Source: Silurus meridionalis (taxonomy: Eukaryota > Chordata > Actinopteri > Siluriformes > Siluridae). Taken from it: a DNA stretch of 64,000 nucleotides. The notes under the pieces were generated by a model. It searched no databases. It was given only the letters and a program-made list of their open reading frames with translations, and was not told the DNA's origin. Positions 52,401-61,824 of this stretch are shown here, piece by piece. Each line of letters begins with the position of its first letter. Positions within the stretch are counted from its first letter, which is position 1. Made by a program: the position numbers and the translations under genes. The stretch is taken from the NCBI RefSeq assembly GCF_014805685.1, contig NC_060906.1, forward strand, positions 14,028,164-14,092,163. The letters are read 5' to 3'.

Positions 52401-55255
52401 AAGTACCACTGAAACACCACCGCGGTCTCCTAAACCCGCCAGCAATCGCCCTTACCTACAGCATCACCAGGTCCGGCCAGGAGGGGTCACTGTGGCGCTT
52501 AGAAGGAAGCTCACACCATCCCCCATAGCAGGCCAGCCACTCATCATGTGGAAGCAACCCGCAGCCTGACCCGCCACGTAGCCCTACCTACCAAAGCCAA
52601 GTGGCTCTTCGTAGGCAAACCGATAGCCTTCATAGATGCAGCACTCGGGGAGAGATAGCTAGCGAGCGTCTCTACAACAAGCGGCTACTACTACTTAGTC
52701 CCAATAACATTCAAGGCACAGCGAGAAATATTGCAAAAGCACGCGCCGCACACGGGCCTCCCAGGACCCAGACACCTCGGTGCGCAGGTCAGGGAAGGCA
52801 CTGAGGCTGTGACACAGGGCGCAGGAAACGCTCATCCAGCTCACTGGGTGCACGCTGCTTCTGCTACACGACCAGCCAAGCTAGATCCAGCTTGGCATGG
52901 ACCCGTCCTGTGCCATGACCTCGAGGAGCTCTTCGTACAGTACAGGCTGTGAGGAGTCCACATCCACATCCAGACCGCTAGCATCCATCATCTCATCCTC
53001 CTCGGAGAAAGAGACATGTAACACCGTGCCGCCCGCATTGGGAGAAGAAGCAGCCGCCAGGCATGCTTACCCGGAATTTCCGAAATTTCTCCCAACTTGG
53101 AGGAAGAAATACGTAGCACCACGTTACACACACCGGAAAAGGAACCACCAAAGGCGCTCTCCCCGGGGAACAGGAGCTCGGCTAGCAGCCGGGAGCGCAT
53201 AGCCACACGGCTAAAATGCTAACAACTGGTACCATCGAGAGCCGACTAAGCACACTCCTAAGCTAAGCAAACAACACATCGACTGCGTGTCATCCCCCCG
53301 GAATGAAGCAGGCAGACGGAATTCTGCCTGCAATTAAGCTCATGACGGCACAGATAACACACACAAAGCGCTTGCCTGAACGAGCAGAAGCTAATGTCAG
53401 TACCAGAGCACAGCCATCTTGTAGCTTCCTGGTTTACGAGACGTCGCCTGTCTATGACGTCATGGCTTACCTATTGGCTAGATTTCACACGTGGTTCTGA
53501 GCGTGGACAACGCAGGGGCGTTTCCAAAGCGTTTCGACGCAGCTCGAGTTCCCGAAATTGAACTCCAATCTGTCGAAGCTCCTCCAGAAACTCCATGCCT
53601 CGACTAAGCTAGAAGCTAACCCGGTGTTATGTTTACATTGTTGATAGTTTTCATACTTAAGCTGTGAAAGGAACATTTTTAAGGACTCAACACAACAGCT
53701 TTTATGATGCAGAAGCCACTTTAGTTTTTGATTGTGAATATATTATTCAGCTTGTTTTGTTATTTATTTCAGAAAACCTTCTGATATATTTAGTTTGTGC
53801 TGGTCTGACTTAAATGAAATAGTGTTTAAATATTACTTTGTGTTTACGTCAGTTTTGTGTTTGTATAGACCATAACGCATAAAAGAGCATTCATGGGAAA
53901 ATTAAAGAACGTTCTTTAAAAAAGTAACTAAAAAGTTACATTTAACGAACGTATTACTTTTTGGTGTAAGTAATCAACAAAGTAATTGAGTTTAAAATAA
54001 AGTAACTAGTAACTGTAACTAGTTACTATTTCTTAGTAACTAACACAACACTGGTAAGAAGCAAATCATTTTATACATAAACATTCACTCAAAATCTACA
54101 ACATAAAGCACATAACACAACAGTTGTATTACAAGAACATGCTCATGTCACTAATGCTTTCTTCCATTTTGATGTTAGGTAAAATCAAAGATATTCTGCA
54201 GCCAGGGACGGTTACAGCAATGACACGACTTTCCCTGGTGAATGCTATTTATTTCAAGGGAAAATGGAAGCATGTGTTTAATAAAAATAACACGGAAATG
54301 ATGCCCTTTAAGATAAATCAGGTGAATAATCACACAGTACCCATTCTCTTAATAGTATTTTACTTTCTCTGTATAGCAATGTGTTGCTTATCACTGTTTG
54401 TGTGCGTTCTTTAGAATCTGTCAAAACCAGTGCAGATGATGTTCCAGAGAAATAAATTCCCCTTTAACTACATTGATGAGTACAAGCTGCGGGTGTTGGA
54501 TTTACCATATGTAGACGAGGAACTGAGCATGGTGGTGCTTTTGCCTGAGGAGTCTAATGATGGCTCAGACCCCCTTCTAAAGGTCTGCACAAACCTCCTA
54601 AATAATATAATCCTTTTTTTTCCCTTCTAATTAATAACAATCTGCAGAGGAACAAAATCTGTTTTTATTAATTGCTGTCTGATTTGCTCAAGTATTTTGT
54701 ATTCAATCGTATGTCTTGGCCTTATCTGTATTTTCCCACTAGGTCTTTTCTCTTTTATGAAATTCCACTGACAGTAAAATATACTTATACCAGAAATTGT
54801 ACTCCCATAGTTTTACAAGCAAGTGACAGTGTGTATATTTGTTGCAGCTGGAGAGTGAACTAACGATGGACAAACTTCTTGAGTGGACGAATCAAGAGAA
54901 AATGGACAGGTGGACTGACATTGTTGTCTATCTACCAAAATTCAATTTGGAAGAGCAGTACTCTTTAAAGGAGCTACTGAATAAGATGGGCATGAGCTCT
55001 TTGTTCGATCCTAATTCTGCAGATCTGACAGGAATAAGCAGCCAAGGAGGCCTTTTTGTGTCATCCGTGACACACAAAGCATTTGTGGAGGTTAATGAAG
55101 AGGGCACAGAGGCGGCAGCAGCCACAGTTGGACTGATTTCTTTTTGCATGTCAAGAGAGGAGCTTTTCATGGCAGATCACCCCTTCCTGTTCTTTATCAG
55201 ACACAACCCTACTAAAAGCATCCTCTTCTTCGGGAGGTTCAGGGGTCCAAAGTAG
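46434..55255 (+). CDS. serpinb1: Clade B serpin, SERPINB1 (leukocyte elastase inhibitor)-like
   Basis: Intracellular ov-serpin expected to trap neutrophil-type serine proteases. Six coding exons: 46434-46601, 47545-47682, 49180-49297, 54179-54321, 54415-54582 and 54848-55255. All have GT/AG borders and matching phases, giving 380 codons, against 379 residues in human SERPINB1. There is no cleaved signal peptide; it begins [18 protein letters not shown] as in clade B. Visible serpin landmarks are NIFFSP-like [59 protein letters not shown] and the C-terminal [12 protein letters not shown]. The hinge reads [10 protein letters not shown], the inhibitory consensus. The predicted P1-P1' pair is Cys345-Met346, as in SERPINB1. 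The six coding exons, with no extra CD-loop exon, are also the SERPINB1 layout. Intron 3 has been enlarged by a nested transposon pair. Fish carry several SERPINB1-like paralogues, so exact orthology is not certain. Confidence 0.93.
47683..49179 (+). other. Serpin intron 2
   Basis: About 1.5 kb between coding exons 2 and 3. No further exon or clear transposon is recognised. Confidence 0.6.
49779..49873. repeat. Left inverted terminal repeat of DIRS copy A
   Basis: Its reverse complement matches 53461-53553 with only scattered differences. It contains the blocks CTGCGTCGAAACGCTTTGG and ACGTGTGAAATCTAGCCAAT. Confidence 0.8.
49925..50254 (-). pseudogene. DIRS tyrosine recombinase fragment (copy A)
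   Basis: The minus-strand frame reads [26 protein letters not shown] followed by [25 protein letters not shown], the N-terminal SAM-like half of a DIRS YR. It runs into terminal-repeat sequence just after WDLAVAL and [14 protein letters not shown]. The core with the catalytic Arg, His-x-x-Arg and Tyr residues is absent, which implies an internal deletion. It cannot be functional. Confidence 0.75.
50265..51620 (-). pseudogene. DIRS reverse transcriptase / RNase H remnant (copy A)
   Basis: Minus-strand pieces in different frames match DIRS pol. RNase H motifs include [23 protein letters not shown] (50580-50669 area). The RT thumb segment reads [22 protein letters not shown]. Further upstream are frameshifted parts of the RT fingers (51214-51600). 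The palm segment with YxDD is not present between these parts. Many stops and shifts make it a clear pseudogene. Confidence 0.7.
51836..52420 (-). pseudogene. DIRS gag/pre-RT region with internal duplication (copy A)
   Basis: GC-rich sequence upstream of the RT remnant. It holds two direct repeats of about 170 bp: GGCGGCGGATCACCCCCACC near 51890 and the related GGCGGCGGATGACCCCCATC near 52050, each followed by a GGCAGGGC...GACAGAC block. The rest to about 53460 has no continuous frame and is presumed gag and 5' leader of the element. Confidence 0.5.
53461..53553. repeat. Right inverted terminal repeat of DIRS copy A
   Basis: Inverted copy of 49779-49873. It ends in the GCGTTTCGACGCAGCTCGAG block just before the hAT sequence resumes. 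Confidence 0.8.
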
Positions 55256-55327
55256 AGATGTACAGTTTAATTGCATTAAAATTAACGCTTGTTTGAATGT
55301 TGAATGTTGTGTATAAATATACAGAGA

Positions 55328-55333
55328 AATAAA
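55328..55333 (+). terminator. Serpin polyadenylation signal
   Basis: A consensus AATAAA lies 73 bases after the serpin stop codon, in a short AT-rich 3' UTR. It is the first canonical signal downstream. Confidence 0.6.
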
Positions 55334-56083
55334 AAAAGGCTGCTTTGGATGATGTGCATTGCATTTATATACTGATTATAAAACTTACTATATTACAAAC
55401 ATAAACAGAACATAATTAACCTGTTGAAATGTAAACATACAATAAACCATTTAATAACAGAATGACTTCATCAGATCTTTCAAGATTTTTCCTATTATGC
55501 ATTGTTAGTTTAATTACCCTGATTCAAGGGTTTAATTTCATATACTGTCATCTGTAGAATTACTTATGTTGCAGGTACTACAAAAAAGTCTTGGGTCCAG
55601 TCTTGGATTTGTGTGTGGACACAAAAGACCAATTTTTTATGTTGACATGGACTTGTCTCTGACTTATTTCTATTTGCAAAAGCTATTTGCTATTCGCAAA
55701 AAAAAAAAGGTCTTTTCTTTCAAATGCAAAAAGTTTGACAAAAAGCAATCTATTTTTCGTAAAAATTAATGCACAATCCAAGTCGACTAGTTGAAGTAAA
55801 TGTTTTGCCTTGTGTGTACACCATTATCTACTATTGACTAATGCATAGTTGCATCAGCATACATTCCATTAATTTCTTTTTACTCTGGTAAATAAATATT
55901 CTTATTAATGATGAAACATCATATTGTAGTTAGTGCAGGGTGCATCTCACTATTCCTACCAATGTTTTACTACTATGCTTTAGAGCAGGGGTGGCCAACC
56001 AGTCAGAGACCGAGAGCCACATTTTTTTACTGTGTTACTGCAAAGAGCCACATCATACACATGGGCACATCACCCATCCCTTC

Positions 56084-56144
<61 letters not shown>

Positions 56145-56302
56145 CTTCTCAGCCAGATTTATGTGTAAATGTCACACACCAACATAATGACAGAAATTGA
56201 CTCCTACAGTTCTAAGACCACAGGACAGTCATTTTCAACAATGAACATGGTGCACTGTCTCACACACACAAACTTTAGCCCGGTTCTCTGATAACATGAG
56301 TG

Positions 56303-56453
56303 AGGTATCTCACTATGGGAATCGCCTCGGGCGTGACCAATCCTGGAAGCATCAATCACACCACGTCTGTCGGCTGACAGACCAATCACGACAGTGATGC
56401 GGGAGTCCCGCCTCCCTATATACACCGCTGCTGGCGGTCCCTGCCTCATTCTC
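56303..56453. repeat. Left inverted terminal repeat of DIRS copy B
   Basis: It matches the reverse complement of 61674-61824 with few differences. It carries a TATATA box within CTCCCTATATACACCGC, so it may hold the element's promoter. Confidence 0.88.
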
Positions 56454-56490
56454 ACATATCTCTTCTCCGTGCACTGCAAGGAGGGAAGTG

Positions 56491-56586
56491 TGGTGAGATA
56501 CCTCACTCATGTTATCAGAAAACCGGGGTTATGTAAGTAACCTAAAGTTCTCTTTCAAACATTCGTTCGGTATCTCACTATGGGAT
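56491..56586. repeat. Internal complementary region of DIRS copy B
   Basis: The first half (56492-56526, GAGATACCTCACTCATG...) is the reverse complement of the left tip (56277-56312). The second half (56547-56585, TTCTCTTTCAAACATT...) is the reverse complement of the right tip (61811-61850). Between them is GGGGTTATGTAAGTAACC. This is the expected ICR position, after the recombinase and before the 3' terminal repeat. Confidence 0.85.
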
Positions 56587-56669
56587 ATAGACAACTCCCG
56601 TATTGCAGATATGCTGTCTGAAGCAGGTGTCAACCAACTCAGTGATGTGATAAAAAGAGATAATCTCTC

Positions 56670-57640
56670 TCACTGAAGAGAGTGGAAAAGTGAGAGAAAT
56701 GACAAACATCCGAACCACGATGTTTCCATCAAAAGCGCCCACGAAGTGGCCAAGCTTCGGGTACTATAAACCCTCAGTCCTTCCGGAGGGTTGAGACCCA
56801 TGCTATTATAACACATTATAATAGCCTCCACGAGCCAATGGGACAGGCGCTGTCGGGAAACGGGACTTCCCTTACGGGAAACGACCCATGAAACAAACAG
56901 CTGATTACTCTGTCTCAAACCCTTCGTCCTGTCAACATAGTGACGTAACGCACGGACAGGACACAGACAGTAAAGTCGCTCCTCCTCCGCTGAGGAAAAA
57001 GGAGGCGGATGAAAAGCCACCAAATCCATCTGTCTGCAGGCGAAAGCTGACTCGCTCACCTTAGGGATAAATGCCGGATTAGTCTTGAGAGCCACTCGTG
57101 AGAAATCCGAAGCAAACCGCATACAGGAGTTATGAACTGACAAAGCATGAAGTTCACTAACCCGCTTCGCGGTAGAAAGAGCCAATAACAAAGTGACCTT
57201 CAGCGACAGGAGCTTTAAATTAATACTCCCTATCGGCTCAAAAGGAGACTGAGAGAGGGCGTTCAGGACCACTGACAGATCCCATGGCGGAACCAGCGGC
57301 TTTGAGAACGTGCTCAGACGCCGCGCTCCCTTCATAAACCTGCACACGAGCGGGTAATGACCGATAGTATTACCGTCAATCCCTATGTGGCATGCAGAAA
57401 CAGCGGCGAGATAAACCTTAACGGTTGAAAAAGCCCTGCCCTTATCCAAAAGTTCTTGCAAAAAGCACAACACATCTGCCACAGAACAGTGAAAGGGATG
57501 ATATGTCTCTGAGCACACCATAGTTCAAACACACTCCATTTCCTATCATATGCAGAGCGTGTCGAAGCTGCTCTCGCATTCTGAATCGTCTCAATCACCC
57601 TCGGAGGCAAACCAGCGACGCTGAGATTCATCCTCTCACG
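56670..57640 (-). pseudogene. DIRS tyrosine recombinase (copy B), probably inactive
   Basis: The N-terminal part (NARAASTRSAYDRKWSVFELWC, about 57560) is in one frame, and the rest (56670-57521, 283 codons) is in another after a shift near 57490. Seen are FLQELLDKG, the SAM-like core FMKGARRLS and PPWDLSVVL, and the first catalytic Arg in STAKRVSELHALSV (Arg120). The H-x-x-R box reads Y-S-T-R (residues 252-255), with Tyr in place of His. The usual TFxRFY tail with the nucleophilic Tyr is not recognisable before the stop at 56670. By family knowledge this enzyme integrates circular DNA in place of an integrase. This copy appears unable to. Confidence 0.75.
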
Positions 57641-59420
57641 AGCCAGGCCCATAGAGCTACTCTGTCTGGTGCCGGGTGAAAAATCTCTCCGCGCGCTTGC
57701 GAGAGGAGATCCCTGTGCAACGGGAGAGGCCAGGGTCGATCGTGCAGGAGTTGGAAAATCTCCGTCAGCCACACTTTCCCTGGCCAGTTCGGAGCGATTA
57801 GTATGACAGAGTGACCACCTTCTCTTACTCTTTGTAGAGTCGGCACGATCAAACTTAGAGAAGGAAATGCGTAAAGCAGAACGTTTGGCCACGGGTGGGC
57901 TAACGCATCCACACCCATAGGTGCACCGTTTCTCGCCAGAGAAAAGAACAGAGGGCAATGAGTGTTTTCGTGCAAGGCGAAGAGATCTACAGCGGCCCGG
58001 CCGAATCTCTCCCATAACAGGTTCACCACCTGAGGATGGAGAGACCACTCCCCATACAGGGGATTTCCCCTGGACAAGAGATCCGCCCCCGCATTCAACA
58101 TTCCCGGCACATGAGTTGCTCGCAGCGACAGGAAATGCTCCATGCCCCACACCACGAGATCTCACTAGACGGTAAAGTCCAGGAGAGCGCGTTCCGCCCT
58201 GGCGATTTATGTACCCCACCGCCGTCGTGTTGTCTGATCTGACCAATACGTGGTGACTCCGAAGAAACTGCACGAAATGTTTCAAAGCTAGAAACACCGT
58301 TAACAGCTCCAGAAAGTTTATGTGTGCGCACCGAAGCGAAACGGGCCATTTCCCTTTCACTATCCTGCCTTCGCACACCGCACCCCAACCTGCGAGTGAT
58401 GCATCTGTCGTCACTACTTTCCTCAGGGAAACAGCCCCCAGCGGGGTTCCCGACTCGAGAAAATCGTGACTTCTCCAGTGATGGAGAGCGCGTAAGCACA
58501 GTGACGTCACCATCACTTTGCGATTGAGGTGGCGCTTCGGACATAAGCGCTGTGCCGTAACCCAGCATTGAAACTCTCTCATTCGCAACAGTCCCAACAG
58601 TATGTCAGACACCGCCGAAGCCATCAGCCCCAGCAGGCGTAAACAGAGTCTGAATGGAACTTTCCTTCCTCTCTGGAAAATAGAGAGACAACTGCGAATC
58701 GACCTGACGCGCTCTTCTGATAGAAAAGCCTGATACAGGTCTGAGTTCAATCTGAGACCCAGGTATATTATTTCCTGTGTGGGCACCAAGCAGCTCTTTG
58801 TCTCGTTTATCCTGAAACCCAAGCCAGTCAGGTGAGACAGAAGCACACTCGTATCCACCTCCACTTGCTGCCGTGACGTAGCGCAGAGGAGGAGATCGTC
58901 CAAATACGCTGACACTCTGAGACCCGATGCTCTCAGCGGTGACAGTGCAGCTTCGACACATTTGGTAAAGAACAGAACCGCTGAATATTCGTAGGCTGTG
59001 CCCTGATAGGCAAAGCGTAGGAATTTTCTGTGTGCCGGATAAATGCTTATGTGGTAATACGCGTCCTTCAGATCCACTGACGTCAACCAGTCTCTGGGAC
59101 GAATAACACTGTACAAAGCTTTCAAAGTGAGCATCTTGAACTTGTACTTTCTGAGGTGTTTGTTGAGGTTCCGTAAATCCAGAATGGGACGGAGACCCCC
59201 CCCTTTCTTGGGAACGACAAAGTACCGGGAGTAAAAGCCGAGCTGGCTGTCCTCTCGCGGCACCGATCGAATTACCCTTTGCTCAGTAAGGAGGTTATTT
59301 CGCCTCCAAAACCTGAGCAGATTCGCCTCTGCTGTCGACTAAATCATGCCGCTGAAAAGCGGTGGTCTCCTGACAAATTGCAGGCGATATCCCGCTGTAT
59401 TGTGGAATACACCCAATGAC
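57628..59420 (-). pseudogene. DIRS reverse transcriptase and RNase H (copy B)
   Basis: The main frame opens at 59263 and runs with no stop through RT and most of RNase H. RT motifs are FVVPKKGGGLRPILDLRNLN, SVDLKDAYYHISI (catalytic Asp, residue 67) and YLDDLLL (Asp122 and Asp123, at about 58895-58906). RNase H shows TTDASLAGWGA (Asp287), LELLTVFLALKHF (Glu319) and VRSDNTTAVGYI (Asp344). After LYRLVRS, at about 58165, the frame changes, and the RNase H tail continues in another frame (57628-58155, HVPGMLNAGADLLSRG). The text before 59263 (FVIGCIPQYSG... to about 59420) resembles the usual pre-RT segment in a further frame. All catalytic acids I can name are present, but it is not one uninterrupted ORF. 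Confidence 0.8.
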
Positions 59421-59898
59421 GAACTGCGCATGCGCGCCAACTCTTCGCGCGAGCAGAAGGCGGGCCTCTGTGGCTCTCGCTGACAGGCGGCGGTGGCACC
59501 ATCTGGAGGCGGGCGGGGTTGCAACTCTGGTTCGAGTTTTATTATTGTGTGTGTGGATTTTTTCACTTTTCTCTTTATCGCACACGTCTGTGCCCTCAGC
59601 CCACTGCCTGGATGCACAGAACAAATCTTTAATAAATTTGGACGAACATGGAACATTCTGCTCTCTCTCTTGCATAACCCCGCGGGCGGAGAGGGGAGAA
59701 GTAACTTTCCGGGCACTGGGGGAACCCGTGCCAACACTCCAACCGGAGAAATTTTGTTCGTCGAACACAGTCTTTGAAACGCTCCCCAACGCCTTTTCGC
59801 TGGAGGGGGAGGACAAGACTCCTGAGATGAGTCGAGGGGTGCTAGAGAAACTCCGAGAGTGCTGCCACCTCTCTTTTGACCCAAAATCAGACCACAGG

Positions 59899-61439
59899 CT
59901 AGGTCGCCCGCCTTTTCTTCCCTCCCTGAGGGTCCGCTGGGCCATGCCTAGCAGCTGCCGCTGCAAAAGAGATCTTGTTCCTGGGCTGGGGCTGTTTCTG
60001 GCGAGCCTCCCCGCGCATTGACTGCTGGGGTGGGGGTTGCCTAGGAGCCCTGAAACCAGGCTGTCTCTCTCTGGATGCAGGGGCGAAATATGAACGTGCG
60101 GGTTGGGGAGGGCAAGCAGGAGGCTTTCTTGGGAGGCATGCCTTAAAAGCTTCACCATCCTTCTTGCAAAGGTCGCATTGCTGGCGCATATTCGCCACCG
60201 CAGCCCCGAAAAGGGCTTTTGGCTCTATCGGGGCATCAAGGAACTCCACCTTCTCCCTCTCCGATAAGCCCGTCAAACCCAACCACAGGGCCCTTTTGCC
60301 TACCACAGCGAGGCCCATGCTGCGGCCCGCTCCCCTAGAGGAACGCAGGTTGAGATCTGCAATGATGCAGATTTCTTCCCACAAGGTAGAATCTGGAGAC
60401 CCAGCATCAATCTGCCTCCCCATCTCTTCCATGAGCTCAGCCTGGTAAGCCGTGAGCATGGAGGTGGCATTCAGAGCTCTAACCGCCAGGGCCGAGGAGC
60501 GGTAGATCTTCTGAAAAAGGGAGGCGGACAGCCTTTCTGTACGTCCTGGCAGAGAAGGGGAGGAGGAGGATGGAGCAGCTCGTCGATTAGGGTGGAGGTG
60601 GCTAGCCACCGACAGCTCTACCGGGGGGGGTTGCACATCCCCAAAGCCTCCATTTTGTGCACCTCCAGTCTAGAGAAACCCTTAACGGGCACTCTATGCG
60701 AGAAGGGTTTGTCCCAAAAACGACGCATTTCTGTGACACACGCCGGTACAGCAGGAATCAGCTGCTTAACTGGGGAAGTGTGCAATGGCAGCCTCTTCCC
60801 GTCATATAAATCCCTCTCAGCGTCGGAATGCACCTGCTGAGACGGCCATTCGATGGAAAGTTTTTTGGCCGCTCTCCTACACACCTCCACGAGGTCCAGC
60901 TCACCTGGCATGGGGGAAGGGCCTGTAGCACTTCCAAGCCTGGAGAGAAGATCAGGAGGGAGGATAGCATCCTCCTCATCGTCCTCCAAATCCTCCTCCA
61001 AAAAATGAGCGACCTCATCATCTTCCTCTTTCACACCCTTGTTATCCAGCAGAGAGTGTGATTCGAAGAGTGAAGGAAGGACAGGAGAAACCTCGTCCAT
61101 AATCTCTCCCCAGCTGCACTGTGCTTGTGAAGCAGCCTCGTCCCTCTCCGCGGGCAGCGGAGAGAGACACGGGTCTCCCTTTTTCGCGGCCGTGACTCGC
61201 AGACGGCGCTCTCGAACCCTTGACGGGAAAAGAGCGCAGTGCGGGCAGCACTCGGGGTTAGCGAGCACGGTTTGAGCGTGCCGAACTCCTAAGCACAGGG
61301 AATGAGAGTCTTTTGCCGAGATCGTAGACCCGCATGCACACGGTTGGGATTGATCTTTCCCCGCCGTGCACCCGGATGAACTCGCAGCCGCCATAACGGA
61401 GGTGCAATCACCGGAAAAAAAGGAAAACAACGAGATCAC
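59899..61439 (-). pseudogene. DIRS gag-like protein, split by one frameshift (copy B)
   Basis: Two long minus-strand frames abut: 60618-61439 (273 codons, with a Cys-rich start and the acidic stretch EEDLEDDEEDAILPPDLLSR) and 59899-60636 (245 codons). They meet at a run of seven C (minus strand) near 60630, where the first frame reads MCNPP and the second PPPVELSVASHL. One extra base in the run would join them. The C-terminal part shows CDLCKKDGEAFKACLPRKPP, a short Cys motif common in DIRS gag proteins, and a Pro/Arg-rich tail. It is the putative particle protein. The frameshift could be a real lesion or a homopolymer error. Confidence 0.7.
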
Positions 61440-61673
61440 CGCGACGTGCTTCTCGAAAACGGGTCTCGAACAATAATGTTAATACTCGCTTGACGCGATG
61501 TGAAAAGAAAAAACAGCAGAAGGGAATATCTGCTTTGACAGTGGATATTCTCCCCAAGAAGCAGCCGTGCTCGGAGACGTACCTTAACGGCCTGTCTGTG
61601 AACAGTTAAACGACCGCCCCCAGAGGATCTGCTGAGGATAGCTTCCTAAAAGGATCTTCACGGGGAAGAGAAC

Positions 61674-61824
61674 GAGAATGAGGCAGAGACCGCCAGCAGC
61701 GGTGTATATAGGGAGGCGGGACTCCCACATTACTGTCGTGATTGGTCTGTCAGCCGACAGACGTGGTGTGATTGATGCTTCCAGGATTGGTCACGCCTGA
61801 GGCTATTCCCATAGTGAGATACCG
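61674..61824. repeat. Right inverted terminal repeat of DIRS copy B
   Basis: Inverted copy of 56303-56453. For the minus-strand element it is the upstream end, and its TATATA would lie upstream of gag. Confidence 0.88.

Larger units (their letters stand above)
49762..53553 (-). mobile_element. DIRS-like tyrosine-recombinase retrotransposon, degraded (copy A)
   Basis: Inverted terminal repeats of about 93 bp (49779-49873 and 53461-53553) share the block ACGTGTGAAATCTAGCCAAT and CTGCGTCGAAACGCTTTGG. Between them, on the minus strand, are remnants in family order: a gag-like region, reverse transcriptase, RNase H and tyrosine recombinase. Reading frames are broken in many places. The segment with the RT catalytic YxDD box and the catalytic half of the recombinase are missing, so it is non-autonomous. 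The left margin has GGTTACGAACGTAACC next to GAACGAGACGCTGCGTC, which I recall as the circular-junction type sequence of teleost DIRS elements. It is inserted in the hAT element without an obvious target duplication, as expected for DIRS. Confidence 0.8.
49306..54053 (+). mobile_element. hAT DNA transposon with 8-bp target duplication, interrupted by a DIRS element
   Basis: The left end begins CAGTGTTGGGCAATAAC and the right end finishes CAACACTG, giving inverted termini. Exact 8-bp direct copies GTAAGAAG flank it at 49298-49305 and 54054-54061, as expected for hAT insertion. AGTAAC-rich subterminal repeats occupy both ends. An ATG at 49595 opens a BED-finger-like coding start ([20 protein letters not shown]). 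Its continuation ([12 protein letters not shown]) lies at about 53592-53630, so the nested element at about 49762-53553 disrupted this segment. The rest of the transposase is missing, so this was already an internally deleted, non-autonomous copy. Without the insert it is about 950 bp. It sits at the start of serpin intron 3. Confidence 0.85.

Noticed and set aside
58036..58568. Plus- and minus-strand alternative frames within the DIRS pol region (and similar within 50.2-53.2 kb)
   Set aside because: They are shadows of the GC-rich DIRS coding sequence or its frameshifted parts and show no independent motif.
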